Below, piece after piece: positions 25,595-33,822 of a stretch of DNA of 64,000 nt. The notes under the pieces are model-generated. The model saw only the letters and a program-made list of their open reading frames with translations. It had not been told where the DNA came from and searched no databases. This DNA comes from an uncultured Lachnospiraceae bacterium (GTDB lineage Bacteria; Bacillota; Clostridia; Lachnospirales; Lachnospiraceae), in NCBI GenBank assembly GCA_910586755.1, contig CAJUJM010000050.1, forward strand, positions 1 to 64,000, written 5' to 3'. How positions within the stretch are numbered: position 1 is the first letter of the stretch; each line of letters opens with the position of its first letter. Position numbers and translations under genes: made by a program.

Positions 25595-26419
25595 CTAAAT
25601 TTCAAAAACGCAGCCGTCATAGGCCACCTCATAGCCCTTGGGATTTTCTGTCTCACAGATTTTTTCGTGGGTGAAATCCCCAAAATGGGCAAAATGGCTC
25701 AGGACTAACCGAGTATTCCTCCCAATACAACCTGCCTCTTTCAGTCTGTCCCTCACCTCATCCACTGCCTCAAATCCCATATGCCCTTGTCTCCAGTTCC
25801 GGCTTAAGGCAGTGCAGTCCAGGCTTACAAAATCCAATCTGATTCCCTCTAAAAATTTCCAGGTGCATTCCGGGAAGATCCCCGTGTCATGGGCATAGAG
25901 AATCTGCTTCTCTTCCTTTTTTATCAGATAAATCAGAGATTTTTCCGGCTGATTGTGGTCTGCCAGCAATGATATGATCTCATACCCGTCTTCTGTAAAA
26001 AAGGTCTCAAAAGGTTCCAGTCTTCGAAATTCGACAAATCTTTCGATGCCCCGATACAGCTTGGCGGCATCCTGAAATTTAGCCTGGGCTGTTTCATTTC
26101 CATATACGAGAAGCCTGCTCTTCCCGATCCCCTCGGCAAAACCCGGCATTCTCATACCGATATCATAGGGAAAGAAATGATCGTGATGGCTGTGGGTAAT
26201 CAAAAGTGTTCGAACCTGCTGCAGATCTAAGTCCAAATGCTGCACATGATATCCTGTATCCGGGGGGAAATCAATCAACAGCGAAGTATCGATCAGGGCC
26301 TGACTCCTTGACCGTATATTCTTCCCGCCCAGCTTTTTAGCCAGCAGGCAGGCCTGGCAGCTGCAAAACAGCGCCGGCCAGGCTTCCGAAGCTGATGTTC
26401 CGTAGTATTTTATCTTCAT
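25595..26419 (-). CDS. PhnP-like metallo-beta-lactamase-fold hydrolase
   Basis: Cytoplasmic MBL-fold protein of 274 residues. The metal motif THSHHDH (His 76, 78, Asp 80, His 81) and the later HNQ, HDTG and LSHFAH elements are present. An N-terminal Cys trio (FCSCQAC, residues 19-24) matches the extra zinc site of PhnP phosphodiesterases. It sits just upstream of the sugar ABC operon in the same direction, with the AraC gene divergent, so it may process the imported compound, for example a cyclic or diester phosphate (inference). Confidence 0.85.
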   Translation of the reverse strand: MKIKYYGTSASEAWPALFCSCQACLLAKKLGGKNIRSRSQALIDTSLLIDFPPDTGYHVQHLDLDLQQVRTLLITHSHHDHFFPYDIGMRMPGFAEGIGKSRLLVYGNETAQAKFQDAAKLYRGIERFVEFRRLEPFETFFTEDGYEIISLLADHNQPEKSLIYLIKKEEKQILYAHDTGIFPECTWKFLEGIRLDFVSLDCTALSRNWRQGHMGFEAVDEVRDRLKEAGCIGRNTRLVLSHFAHFGDFTHEKICETENPKGYEVAYDGCVFEI

Positions 26420-26637
26420 ATCCGTTCACTCCCTGATTTTTCTGTTTCATAGGGCCTTTTAGCTCACAAAATGTTGTTCCTTTTTCTTTAATCTTTTCTG
26501 GAATAGCAAGACTTTTTTGGTTATTATGCTGAATTTCTTCTCTTTTTCTATTGATATTTATACCATATTCTGATATAAATAAAAGAGTATTTTGTTGTTA
26601 CTATTTCATATTTTGTTGTTTTTTAGGGGAATTTGGT

Positions 26638-27471
26638 ATGGAAATCAAGAATATCAGTTATTTTAGGCAGGATATGCCTGGCAATGAATCGATTAAGATT
26701 TTAGACTGCGGATATCATGAAACCATCCAGGGACACTATTCTTCCCAGACAGTAGTGGATCATTTTGTGCTGCACTGCATTGTCAGTGGAAAGGGAATCT
26801 ATCGGATCCACGAGAAAACTTATCATCTGAAAGAAGGAGACTGCTTTCTTCTTATCCCCAACGTGCCTATCTTGTATCAATCCGATGTGATGGAACCCTG
26901 GGTGTATTATTGGATAGGTTTTGAGGGTATCAGTGCTCTGCAACTGATGAATCTGTGTAATATCGGAAGCAGCTCCCCTACGTTACACTATGAGCCTATG
27001 GAAGATCTTGTCTCTGTGATCCGGCCTCTCACCTCTCTTAATACGGCTTCTATCTCCGACAGTTACACGGCTCTGGGACAGTTTTACCTGCTCTGCTCCA
27101 AGCTAATGCAGCACAACAAAAAAATCAAGCCGCTGTCCTGCAAGGAATATTATGTTAACCAGGTTCTTTTTCTCATCCAAGATTCCTATTATAAAGATAT
27201 CTCTGTTCAGGATATCTCAAACACCATCGGTCTGGACCGCACATATCTTTATCGGGTGTTTAAGGAAATCAGCGGAATCACTATACAGCAGTATATCATC
27301 AATCTGAGGCTAAAACGGGCCTGTCATTTTCTTACAGACTCAAACCTCTCTTACTCCGAAATCGCGTATTACTGCGGATATTCCTCGGAACAGTATTTTT
27401 CTATGGCATTTAAGAAGCAAATAGGGGTATCGCCTTCTGTGTATCGAAAGCGCAGAGACAGCACAGGATAA
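26638..27471 (+). CDS. AraC family transcriptional regulator
   Basis: Regulator of 277 residues: an N-terminal cupin-like sensing domain (HCIVSGKGIYRI, then KEGDCFLLIPN) and the C-terminal AraC double helix-turn-helix (about 180-275) ending SEIAYYCGYSSEQYFSMAFKK and GVSPSVYRK. ATG at 26638 follows AGGGGAA; the frame is open 87 bp upstream but those residues (hydrophobic, Phe/Cys-rich) look like non-coding AT-rich DNA. It is divergent from the PhnP-like gene and probably controls the ABC locus. The gap 26420-26637 shows no other gene. Confidence 0.9.
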   Translation: MEIKNISYFRQDMPGNESIKILDCGYHETIQGHYSSQTVVDHFVLHCIVSGKGIYRIHEKTYHLKEGDCFLLIPNVPILYQSDVMEPWVYYWIGFEGISALQLMNLCNIGSSSPTLHYEPMEDLVSVIRPLTSLNTASISDSYTALGQFYLLCSKLMQHNKKIKPLSCKEYYVNQVLFLIQDSYYKDISVQDISNTIGLDRTYLYRVFKEISGITIQQYIINLRLKRACHFLTDSNLSYSEIAYYCGYSSEQYFSMAFKKQIGVSPSVYRKRRDSTG

Positions 27472-27504
27472 GGGAAACAGAGCAGTTCATGGTCCGTCTG
27501 CTTT

Positions 27505-28659
27505 TTGTTAGGGCTTCTGGAAGATATTTTGAGTGCAGTAGAAATGTACGGACAAAAATATTTATGTATCACAAGGCCGCGGCGATTCGGTAAAAGCGTC
27601 ATGGCAAATATGGTTGCCGCATTTTTTGGAAAGGCTGTTGATGCTGAAAAATTATTTGAACGTCTGGCTATTGCCAGGAATGAATATTATAAGACTCATT
27701 TGAATAAACATAATGTTGTTTTCATTGATTTCAGCGAAGTACCAAGGGATTGTACAAATTACAAACAGTATATTACCCGCATACAGGATGGTATTAACAA
27801 TGATCTTGCCAAAGCGTATGATGATCTGTCAATTGACACCACAAGAGCGTCCTGGGATATTTTGGCAGATATTTTTCAGGAAAAAGGTGAGAAATTTATC
27901 TTTATAATGGATGAGTGGGATGCAATGTTTCATATGTCTTTCATTACTCGGGAGGATAAAGAAGCCTATCTACTGTTTTTAAAGTCATTATTAAAAGGGA
28001 AAGTCTATGTGGAATTGGCTTATATGACTGGGGTACTGCCGATTGCTAAATACTCTGGCGGCTCAGAACTGAATATGTTTTTAGAATACGATATGGCGAC
28101 AAAAAGGAAATTTAGTGAATACTTTGGATTTTTAGATTCAGAAGTTGATGAATTGTTTGAAAGATATCAAAAAGGAACGGCTCACCCGGCAGTCACCAGA
28201 GAAGAGCTGCGAATGTGGTATGATGGCTATTGTACAGCAAAAGGGAAACGGATTTATAACCCCCGGTCAGTTGTATGCGCGTTGACAGACAATGAGCTGT
28301 CTAATTATTGGACCAGTTCAGGACCTTATGACGAGATCTTTTACTATATTCGTAATAATATCCAGGATGTAAGGGACGACATTGTTCTAATGGTGTCAGG
28401 AGAACCGGTCCCAATTGTTCTTCAGGGATATGCTGTTACAGGAACTGAACTCAAAACAAAAAATCAGATTTACTCGGCCATGGTAGTCTACGGACTTTTA
28501 ACTTATGAGAATAAAATGGTTTCTATTCCAAATAAAGAACTGATGGATAAATTTAGAGAACTTCTTTTGAATAATAACAGCCTGGGATACGTTTACAATC
28601 TGGCCAGGGAATCGGAACGGATGCTGGCTGCTACTCTGGCAGGGGGGGATCAGCTATAA
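27505..28659 (+). pseudogene. Remnant of an AAA-ATPase/PD-(D/E)XK family gene
   Basis: The frame encodes the ATPase domain of the widespread family with AAA-ATPase-like and C-terminal nuclease domains (PF09820-type). Walker A is ITRPRRFGKS and Walker B FIFIMDEWD. Intact members have about 520-570 residues; this has 384. It lacks the N-terminal YVDK-type segment (the frame begins mid-motif at GLLEDILS with only a TTG, no ribosome-binding site) and stops at ATLAGGDQL, before the nuclease domain. It begins 33 bp after the AraC stop. I read it as a decayed leftover of a mobile-type gene. Confidence 0.72.
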
Positions 28660-28708
28660 CAAAAAGACAAAGAAACATGTCTGCAGGGTGGAAATTCTTT
28701 AGAAAATT

Positions 28709-29626
28709 TTATACGATCCTCTTAAACAGCTTCTGTTCCCCCTGGGTAATGGTATCATCCGGTTTCACATCCCCCAGCATCAAGGGTGAATCCGGATCGT
28801 GGAACTTAAAGTTTTCAAAGGCTTTCTCAGGAGTTTTGTTGGCGTAACAGTATTTACAGGCGTTCATACAGGTGTCATAAGCCCCAATATCCCGGCTCTC
28901 AATGCAGTGGCAGCCCTGGCGGGCGCCCTTATGCTTTCTGTCCTTAAATGCGATTCCATTGGCTCTGCCCAAAATATCCAGGGTCATACAGCCGGAAGGC
29001 TGGATCCCATAGCGGGTAAAATCTCCGTTTGTGCCGCAGGTCTGGATCGTAATTCCATATTTTGCGGCAATCGCGCCCAGGCCTTTTGCCAGCTCATCCC
29101 TGTCCTCTATGGGCATAGGGCGCAGCTCTGGCATATTCGTCTCCAGCTTTTTATACATCTCCACAAAGCTGAAAATGCAGCGGTCAATGTGAGCCGCCAG
29201 CTTCGCCGCCATCCGCTCAAAAGTCTCCATATGCCGCCGGATGGTGTAATCCTTTGTCAGCAGCACCGGATCATACCGCCATGCAATTCTCTGAGCCCCC
29301 ACCAGATCGGACAGCTCTATCAGCGTTTCCATACTCTCTTCGATAGAAGGAACTCCCGGCTCAATATCCTTTCCATAGGCAGTGATCGTGTAATTGAAAT
29401 AAGCGGGGAACCGATCCGTGATCTCATGGAGCCGGGGCAGGATGGGCTTATAGTTTTTGGAGCAAAACACCACACAGTCCACCTTATCCGGAGTCAGTTC
29501 ATATCGGCTAATCTTGTTAGGAAACATTGGATTCCGGGTCAGCACATAGCCTTCTTCAAAGCGGCGCAACAGCCACCTGGTGTAATACTGGACGGTGTCT
29601 GTCCGCCCTCCGGTATTGATAATCAT
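28709..29626 (-). CDS. DUF1848 family protein
   Basis: Protein of 305 residues starting MIINTGGRTDTVQYY, the family's usual N-terminus, which decides the start at 29626 over the in-frame ATG at 29668. A C-terminal cysteine set (GCHCIES, then DTCMNACKYCYAN; Cys 239, 241, 253, 257, 260) suggests an iron-sulfur or zinc site. The body contains IAWRYDPVLL and SFVEMY, resembling radical-SAM/TIM-barrel family members. Function is not known. Confidence 0.88.
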   Translation of the reverse strand: MIINTGGRTDTVQYYTRWLLRRFEEGYVLTRNPMFPNKISRYELTPDKVDCVVFCSKNYKPILPRLHEITDRFPAYFNYTITAYGKDIEPGVPSIEESMETLIELSDLVGAQRIAWRYDPVLLTKDYTIRRHMETFERMAAKLAAHIDRCIFSFVEMYKKLETNMPELRPMPIEDRDELAKGLGAIAAKYGITIQTCGTNGDFTRYGIQPSGCMTLDILGRANGIAFKDRKHKGARQGCHCIESRDIGAYDTCMNACKYCYANKTPEKAFENFKFHDPDSPLMLGDVKPDDTITQGEQKLFKRIV

Positions 29627-29739
29627 ACTTTTCTCTTTCCTGACCCAAAGCGATACTTCCCGGGTCATCTGGGCAAATTTAAAAGATTTGCATCATTATA
29701 TACCAAATTCCCACAAATATCAACAGGTTCATTTTAGTA

Positions 29740-29768
29740 TTGACAACGCCCTGCAGGCTGCATATACT
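29740..29768 (+). promoter_or_regulatory. Promoter of the TetR operon
   Basis: TTGACA (29740-29745), 17-bp spacer, TATACT (29763-29768). It drives the TetR gene and the two membrane-protein genes after it. Confidence 0.82.
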
Positions 29769-29772
29769 ATAA

Positions 29773-29786
29773 ATGAACAAGTTCAT
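29773..29786. promoter_or_regulatory. TetR-family operator
   Basis: ATGAACAAGTTCAT, a 6-bp inverted repeat around AA, 4 bp past the -10 box. A further half-site GTTCAT is at 29727-29732, upstream of the -35. The place and symmetry suggest autorepression by the TetR protein encoded next. Confidence 0.72.
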
Positions 29787-29813
29787 AAATAGAAATACGA
29801 AAGGAGGATTTGA

Positions 29814-30383
29814 GTGAGAAGGAAAGATGATACTCTGCGCGATACGCTTCTAACGCTTGCCCGCAGCATTGCAGACACAGACGGGATAGATGCTGTCAAT
29901 ATCCGCACTATCGCCCAAAGAGCCGGCATCGCCACCGGAACCATGTACAATTACTTCTCAAGCAAAGATGAAATTTTGCTTGCATTGACAGAAGAATACT
30001 GGATGCAGGCATTGGCTGAAATGAGAACCGCAATTACGGCTAATTCTTTTTGTGAACAGCTGGAAGAAATATTTGTATTCCTTAAAAAGCAAATCGACCA
30101 ATCTGCCGGAAAACTCATGAACAGTCTCGGCAGTCTGGAACCATTGGGCCAGGCGCGAATGGCTTCCCTGCAATCTGCGCTGGAATCTTCCCTGATTCAA
30201 CGTATGGAACAGGATTCGGCAATACGGGAAGATATTTGGAATGAACAATTTACCAAACCACAATTTGCGCGTTTTATTATGAGAAATATGATCCTGTTGT
30301 TAAGAACGAAAGCGCCGATGACGGATCTTTGTTTCTTTATCGCAATCGTTAAAAATACTATTTATGACAGGAAAGGAGAATAA
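29814..30383 (+). CDS. TetR/AcrR family transcriptional regulator
   Basis: Regulator of 189 residues with the N-terminal helix-turn-helix at about 10-55 (IRTIAQRAGIATGTMYNYF, SSKDEILLALTEEYW) and a helical ligand domain. The start is GTG at 29814 with AAGGAGG 6 nt before it. First gene of a three-gene operon with two membrane proteins; it probably represses the operon through the palindrome at 29773. Confidence 0.92.
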   Translation: MRRKDDTLRDTLLTLARSIADTDGIDAVNIRTIAQRAGIATGTMYNYFSSKDEILLALTEEYWMQALAEMRTAITANSFCEQLEEIFVFLKKQIDQSAGKLMNSLGSLEPLGQARMASLQSALESSLIQRMEQDSAIREDIWNEQFTKPQFARFIMRNMILLLRTKAPMTDLCFFIAIVKNTIYDRKGE

Positions 30384-30386
30384 GCT

Positions 30387-31049
30387 ATGCCGCAGGCAAT
30401 CGCAGAAACTGTTTTTGACATTTTTTATCTGGGCTTTGCCATTATTACGGGACTTACCATGCTAATCAACGGAAAGTCTTCTTTGGTACGAAAAGCCGGA
30501 TTTATGGCCGCCCTCCTTGGTATTGGAGATTCCTTCCATTTAGTTCCCCGCTCTTATGCGCTTTGGACCACAGGTTTGGAAGCAAATGCAGCGTTACTGG
30601 GAATCGGAAAATTTATTACATCCATTACCATGACGATTTTCTATCTGATACTTTATTATATCTGGCGTGACTACAATCATATAAAAGGGCGGAAAGGCCT
30701 TACAGGAGTCATGTGGGGACTGTCTCTTACCCGGATTGCACTTTGCCTGCTTCCGCAAAATCAGTGGCTTATATACCACCAGCCCCTTCTGTACGGAATT
30801 TTACGCAATATTCCCTTTACCGTCATGGGAATTGTGATTATTGTTATCTTTTGGCAGGAAAACTCAAAAACCAATGACAAGGTATTTCGTTTTATGCCCC
30901 TTGCAGTGGCGCTGTCTTTTGGGTTCTATCTGCCTGTTGTTCTGTTCAGCGGAGCATTTCCGGCTATTGGTATGCTGATGATTCCCAAAACACTTGCCTA
31001 TGTCTGGATTATTTTGATGAGCCGGAAGCTTTTCAGGAGGAAAATATAA
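30387..31049 (+). CDS. Integral membrane protein of unknown function
   Basis: 220 residues with about seven hydrophobic helices and short polar loops (for example GDSFHLVPRSYAL after helix 2 and YYIWRDYNHIKGRKG near the middle). Starts 3 bp after the TetR stop with AGGAAAGGAG. Its stop overlaps the start of the next gene (TAATG). I do not recognise the family by sequence. Possibly a partner of the DUF2871 protein that follows. Confidence 0.82.
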   Translation: MPQAIAETVFDIFYLGFAIITGLTMLINGKSSLVRKAGFMAALLGIGDSFHLVPRSYALWTTGLEANAALLGIGKFITSITMTIFYLILYYIWRDYNHIKGRKGLTGVMWGLSLTRIALCLLPQNQWLIYHQPLLYGILRNIPFTVMGIVIIVIFWQENSKTNDKVFRFMPLAVALSFGFYLPVVLFSGAFPAIGMLMIPKTLAYVWIILMSRKLFRRKI

Positions 31050-31459
31050 TGACAAAACGTTATGCAAATATAGCGCTGGTCTATACTGCCGTTGCTATGA
31101 TCTTTGGGGTATTTTATAGGGAATTTACAAAGTTCAGCCATTTTACAGGCAAAACGAATCTGTCTGTCATACACACACATTATTTTTTATTAGGAATGTT
31201 CTTTTTCCTTTTTCTTATGCTTGCTGAAAAATCTTTTTCCTTTTCAGAACAAAATACCGGAAAAATATTAATTACTTACCACCTGGGCTTAAATATTACT
31301 GGTCTCGGATTTCTTATGAGAGGATTAACCCAGGTATGGGGTACAGAGTTAAGCGCCGGAATGGACGCTTCTATCTCCGGAACCTCAGGAATCGGTCATA
31401 TTTTAATGGGCATCAGTATTATCCTTTTGCTGTTGAAAATCAGAAAAAAGGCGGTTTAA
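31049..31459 (+). CDS. DUF2871 family membrane protein
   Basis: 136 residues with four hydrophobic helices and conserved polar positions in helices (REFTKFSHF, SVIHTHYFLLGM, YHLGLNITG), matching the DUF2871 pattern. The in-membrane His residues suggest metal or heme contact, which is only an inference. Third gene of the TetR operon, coupled to the second by a one-base overlap. A weak hairpin (31467-31488, CCTGCAC/GTGCAGG) follows. Confidence 0.82.
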   Translation: MTKRYANIALVYTAVAMIFGVFYREFTKFSHFTGKTNLSVIHTHYFLLGMFFFLFLMLAEKSFSFSEQNTGKILITYHLGLNITGLGFLMRGLTQVWGTELSAGMDASISGTSGIGHILMGISIILLLLKIRKKAV

Positions 31460-31570
31460 AAGAGTCCCTGCACTCTCACATGTGCAGGCTTCCATGACAA
31501 AATCCTCACAAGGACAACAGTCCCTCCATATTCTACATAAAAGGCGAAATGCCTCAGGAGGGATTCATAT

Positions 31571-32089
31571 ATGGCTGACAGACAGAGAACTCCCGCAGAT
31601 ATTTTTGTGGAGATTTTAGAGAATAATGAACCTTCAGCCCTTGCATGGGTCACAGGTGGAACAAAAGCCCCTTCCCTTAGCGGGCTGGTAAAATTTTTTG
31701 ATACCCCTTATGGAGGGACACTGATTGAAGCAGAACTTTTTGGGATTCCTGACAGATTGAATGTCGGTTCGTCCGGTTTTTACGCAATGCACATCCATGA
31801 AAACGGAGACTGTGGAAATGATTTTCAAAACACAGGTGGTCACTTCAATCACGCCGGTGCTGAACATCCCGATCACGCCGGAGATCTGCCTCCTCTTTTT
31901 GCAAATCAGGGATATGCGTGGACTTCTTTCTATGACAAACGCTTTATTATTCCCCAGATTCTCGGCAAATCCCTGGTAATTCACCAGATGCCGGATGACT
32001 TTCACACCCAGCCCTCCGGCAATTCCGGCGAGAAAATCGGCTGCGGAGTTATCCGCCTCACCAACCACCAGGATCAGCAAAATCTCTAG
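31571..32089 (+). CDS. Cu/Zn superoxide dismutase-like protein, no signal peptide
   Basis: 172 residues with the SodC fold motifs. Copper-type ligands are His 74 and 76 (MHIHENGDC), His 91 (GGHFN) and His 138 (VIHQ); zinc-type ligands are His 91, 99, 102 and Asp 105 (HPDHAGDLPPL); Cys 81 and Cys 158 can form the family disulfide. The active-site Arg of the usual GxR motif is replaced (GNSGEKIGCGVI). No signal peptide or lipobox is seen, unlike most bacterial SodC. RBS AGGAGG before the ATG. It could be a dismutase or a metal-binding relative. Confidence 0.9.
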   Translation: MADRQRTPADIFVEILENNEPSALAWVTGGTKAPSLSGLVKFFDTPYGGTLIEAELFGIPDRLNVGSSGFYAMHIHENGDCGNDFQNTGGHFNHAGAEHPDHAGDLPPLFANQGYAWTSFYDKRFIIPQILGKSLVIHQMPDDFHTQPSGNSGEKIGCGVIRLTNHQDQQNL

Positions 32090-32105
32090 TGAGCCGCTGC
32101 AGAAC

Positions 32106-32146
32106 GAAACCAGGCGGATAGCTGCCAGCAGAAGCCGCCTGGTTTC
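32106..32146. terminator. Bidirectional terminator
   Basis: GAAACCAGGCGG (32106-32117) pairs perfectly with CCGCCTGGTTTC (32135-32146). It lies between the convergent sodC-like and heparinase II/III genes. Confidence 0.88.
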
Positions 32147-32169
32147 ATTCTGTCACATTTCGGTTCCTT

Positions 32170-33822
32170 CTATGAATCTATTCTCCCCGGCACAATCCAT
32201 GTATACAGTCTCAGTACCTTCTCTCCATGGCTCACTACCCTGCATACGAACCGCCTGCTCTCATGCCAGCTATCCATGGTTTCCGATACCTTTCCCGCAA
32301 GTATCCTTCCCTCTGCTTCCGGTGAAACCTGAACCGTACAGGTAACCTTTCTCTTAGGATCTACTGCGTAAACCCCCGTCCTGCCAGGAAGCTTCTCAAC
32401 CCGGGTAAAATCCAGATGGTAATACAGCTGAACAAAGTCTCCTGTTTCCAGACCGGCAATGTCATCCCGGATAAGCAGCCATGGACGGTTTTGAGATAAC
32501 TGATAGTAGATTCTCCTGTCATGGATTACAGGGGCGTATGCCTCCTGACGCATTTGGATAAAATGATGGTTTACCTCCGTAAGATAGGCCGGTTTTTGTT
32601 CCCCATATCTCCAGGTTCCCATATAGTCAAAGGGGCTTTTTCCGTTAATCAGAAGCGTATTGTGGTATTCTGCCGACTTAAATAATTTCCGCATTTCTCC
32701 TTCCTGGTAGGTATAACGGCCCGGGTCGGTCAACATGGTCTTTCCGAAAGCAGTAAACTCCAAGCTTCCCCCGTCAATATGTGCATGTTCATTCTGCACC
32801 GGGGCCTTGCAGATTACCGCCAGACTGGCGGCATCTCTCCCCCAGTCTCCACGGACAAATACCTGGCCCAGCTGTCGTTGATAATTCAGGAGAGGCAGGG
32901 CAGAGAGCGTGTCTCCACTTCCCGCCTGGATAAAGTCCTCTCTGCCAAAGGCCTTTCCTCCCAGCTCCAGGGCTTTCTTCCAATTGTCAGTAGCGTCCGA
33001 ATCGCCAAAGGCCACGTTCTTTCCCGTTGGACGGACGGTATGAAGAGTATATTCCAGGGACTTTTTAAGGCGCTGCAAATAGATATCTTCTATAGGAATT
33101 TGATGAGATTTCATAAGAAGTACCGCCTGAGCCATTAATTCTATGCTTTCATTATGGTAATAGGGACAGCCTTCTATCGGTCCCCCATCCTCTGTAATCT
33201 GGGCAAGAAAGCATCGTTTAAGCTCCTTTACCGCCTGGGCCTTCCACCTATCCGCTTCCTTAAGCCACGGATAGGTGCAGCCCAATGTCAGCAAGCCAAA
33301 CATCTCCATCAGATAGTGATTGTGATCCGCTTTTGGGAAAAAAGCAGGGCTTACCACCGACAGCACCCGGGCGTGGTCTGTAAGAGACTTTTTGAAATGA
33401 GAAATATATTCCGCCCTGGCATTTTTAGACTGGAACAAATATTTCGGGATATTGTGCCAGACGCGAAACATGCGGATCCCGGCTTCCAGGGAGCGCCAGC
33501 AGGCTTTTGCCGGATCCGTATAGGTGTCAAACCATTCCTTCAGGTAAGGTTTATCCGGTCTAATTTCCGGACACGGGCAGGTCTGATACCAGCTTTCAAA
33601 TTCCTTCCAGACCTTGTCTGCATAGCGCTGGTCTCCAGTTCTCCGATATGCCTCTATCAGAACATTCCAGTGTTCATGGCGATTCAGTACAAACACTGCT
33701 TCCATATCCTGGTTTCCTTGGGGAAAGCTTTTCCACCCGGGAATTTCTTTTCCCACATAAGATTTTCCTTCACTCCCGGGAAGTTTCAGCCAGCCTGATA
33801 AAATTTCTTCTTCCCTTGTCAC
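32170..33822 (-). CDS. Heparinase II/III family polysaccharide lyase
   Basis: Protein of 550 residues with an N-terminal alpha/alpha toroid (to about residue 300, including KADHNHYLMEMFG and EGCPYYHNES) and a C-terminal beta-sandwich domain with the family signature NEHAHIDGGSLEF (His 346, His 348, Asp 350) and LTDPGRYTYQEGE. Such enzymes cleave uronic-acid-containing sugars by beta-elimination. No signal peptide, so it should act on imported oligosaccharides. Its GTG start overlaps the previous stop (GTGA) with GGAGG before it. Confidence 0.88.
   Translation of the reverse strand: MTREEEILSGWLKLPGSEGKSYVGKEIPGWKSFPQGNQDMEAVFVLNRHEHWNVLIEAYRRTGDQRYADKVWKEFESWYQTCPCPEIRPDKPYLKEWFDTYTDPAKACWRSLEAGIRMFRVWHNIPKYLFQSKNARAEYISHFKKSLTDHARVLSVVSPAFFPKADHNHYLMEMFGLLTLGCTYPWLKEADRWKAQAVKELKRCFLAQITEDGGPIEGCPYYHNESIELMAQAVLLMKSHQIPIEDIYLQRLKKSLEYTLHTVRPTGKNVAFGDSDATDNWKKALELGGKAFGREDFIQAGSGDTLSALPLLNYQRQLGQVFVRGDWGRDAASLAVICKAPVQNEHAHIDGGSLEFTAFGKTMLTDPGRYTYQEGEMRKLFKSAEYHNTLLINGKSPFDYMGTWRYGEQKPAYLTEVNHHFIQMRQEAYAPVIHDRRIYYQLSQNRPWLLIRDDIAGLETGDFVQLYYHLDFTRVEKLPGRTGVYAVDPKRKVTCTVQVSPEAEGRILAGKVSETMDSWHESRRFVCRVVSHGEKVLRLYTWIVPGRIDS

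Noticed and set aside
28799..29737. Open frame of 312 codons on the plus strand
   Set aside because: It lies wholly antisense to the DUF1848 gene, has no ribosome-binding site and no recognisable motif; the minus-strand protein has clear family features.
31460..31570. Intrinsic terminator after the DUF2871 gene
   Set aside because: The only hairpin (CCTGCAC/GTGCAGG) is short and not followed by a T-run, so it is mentioned but not called.
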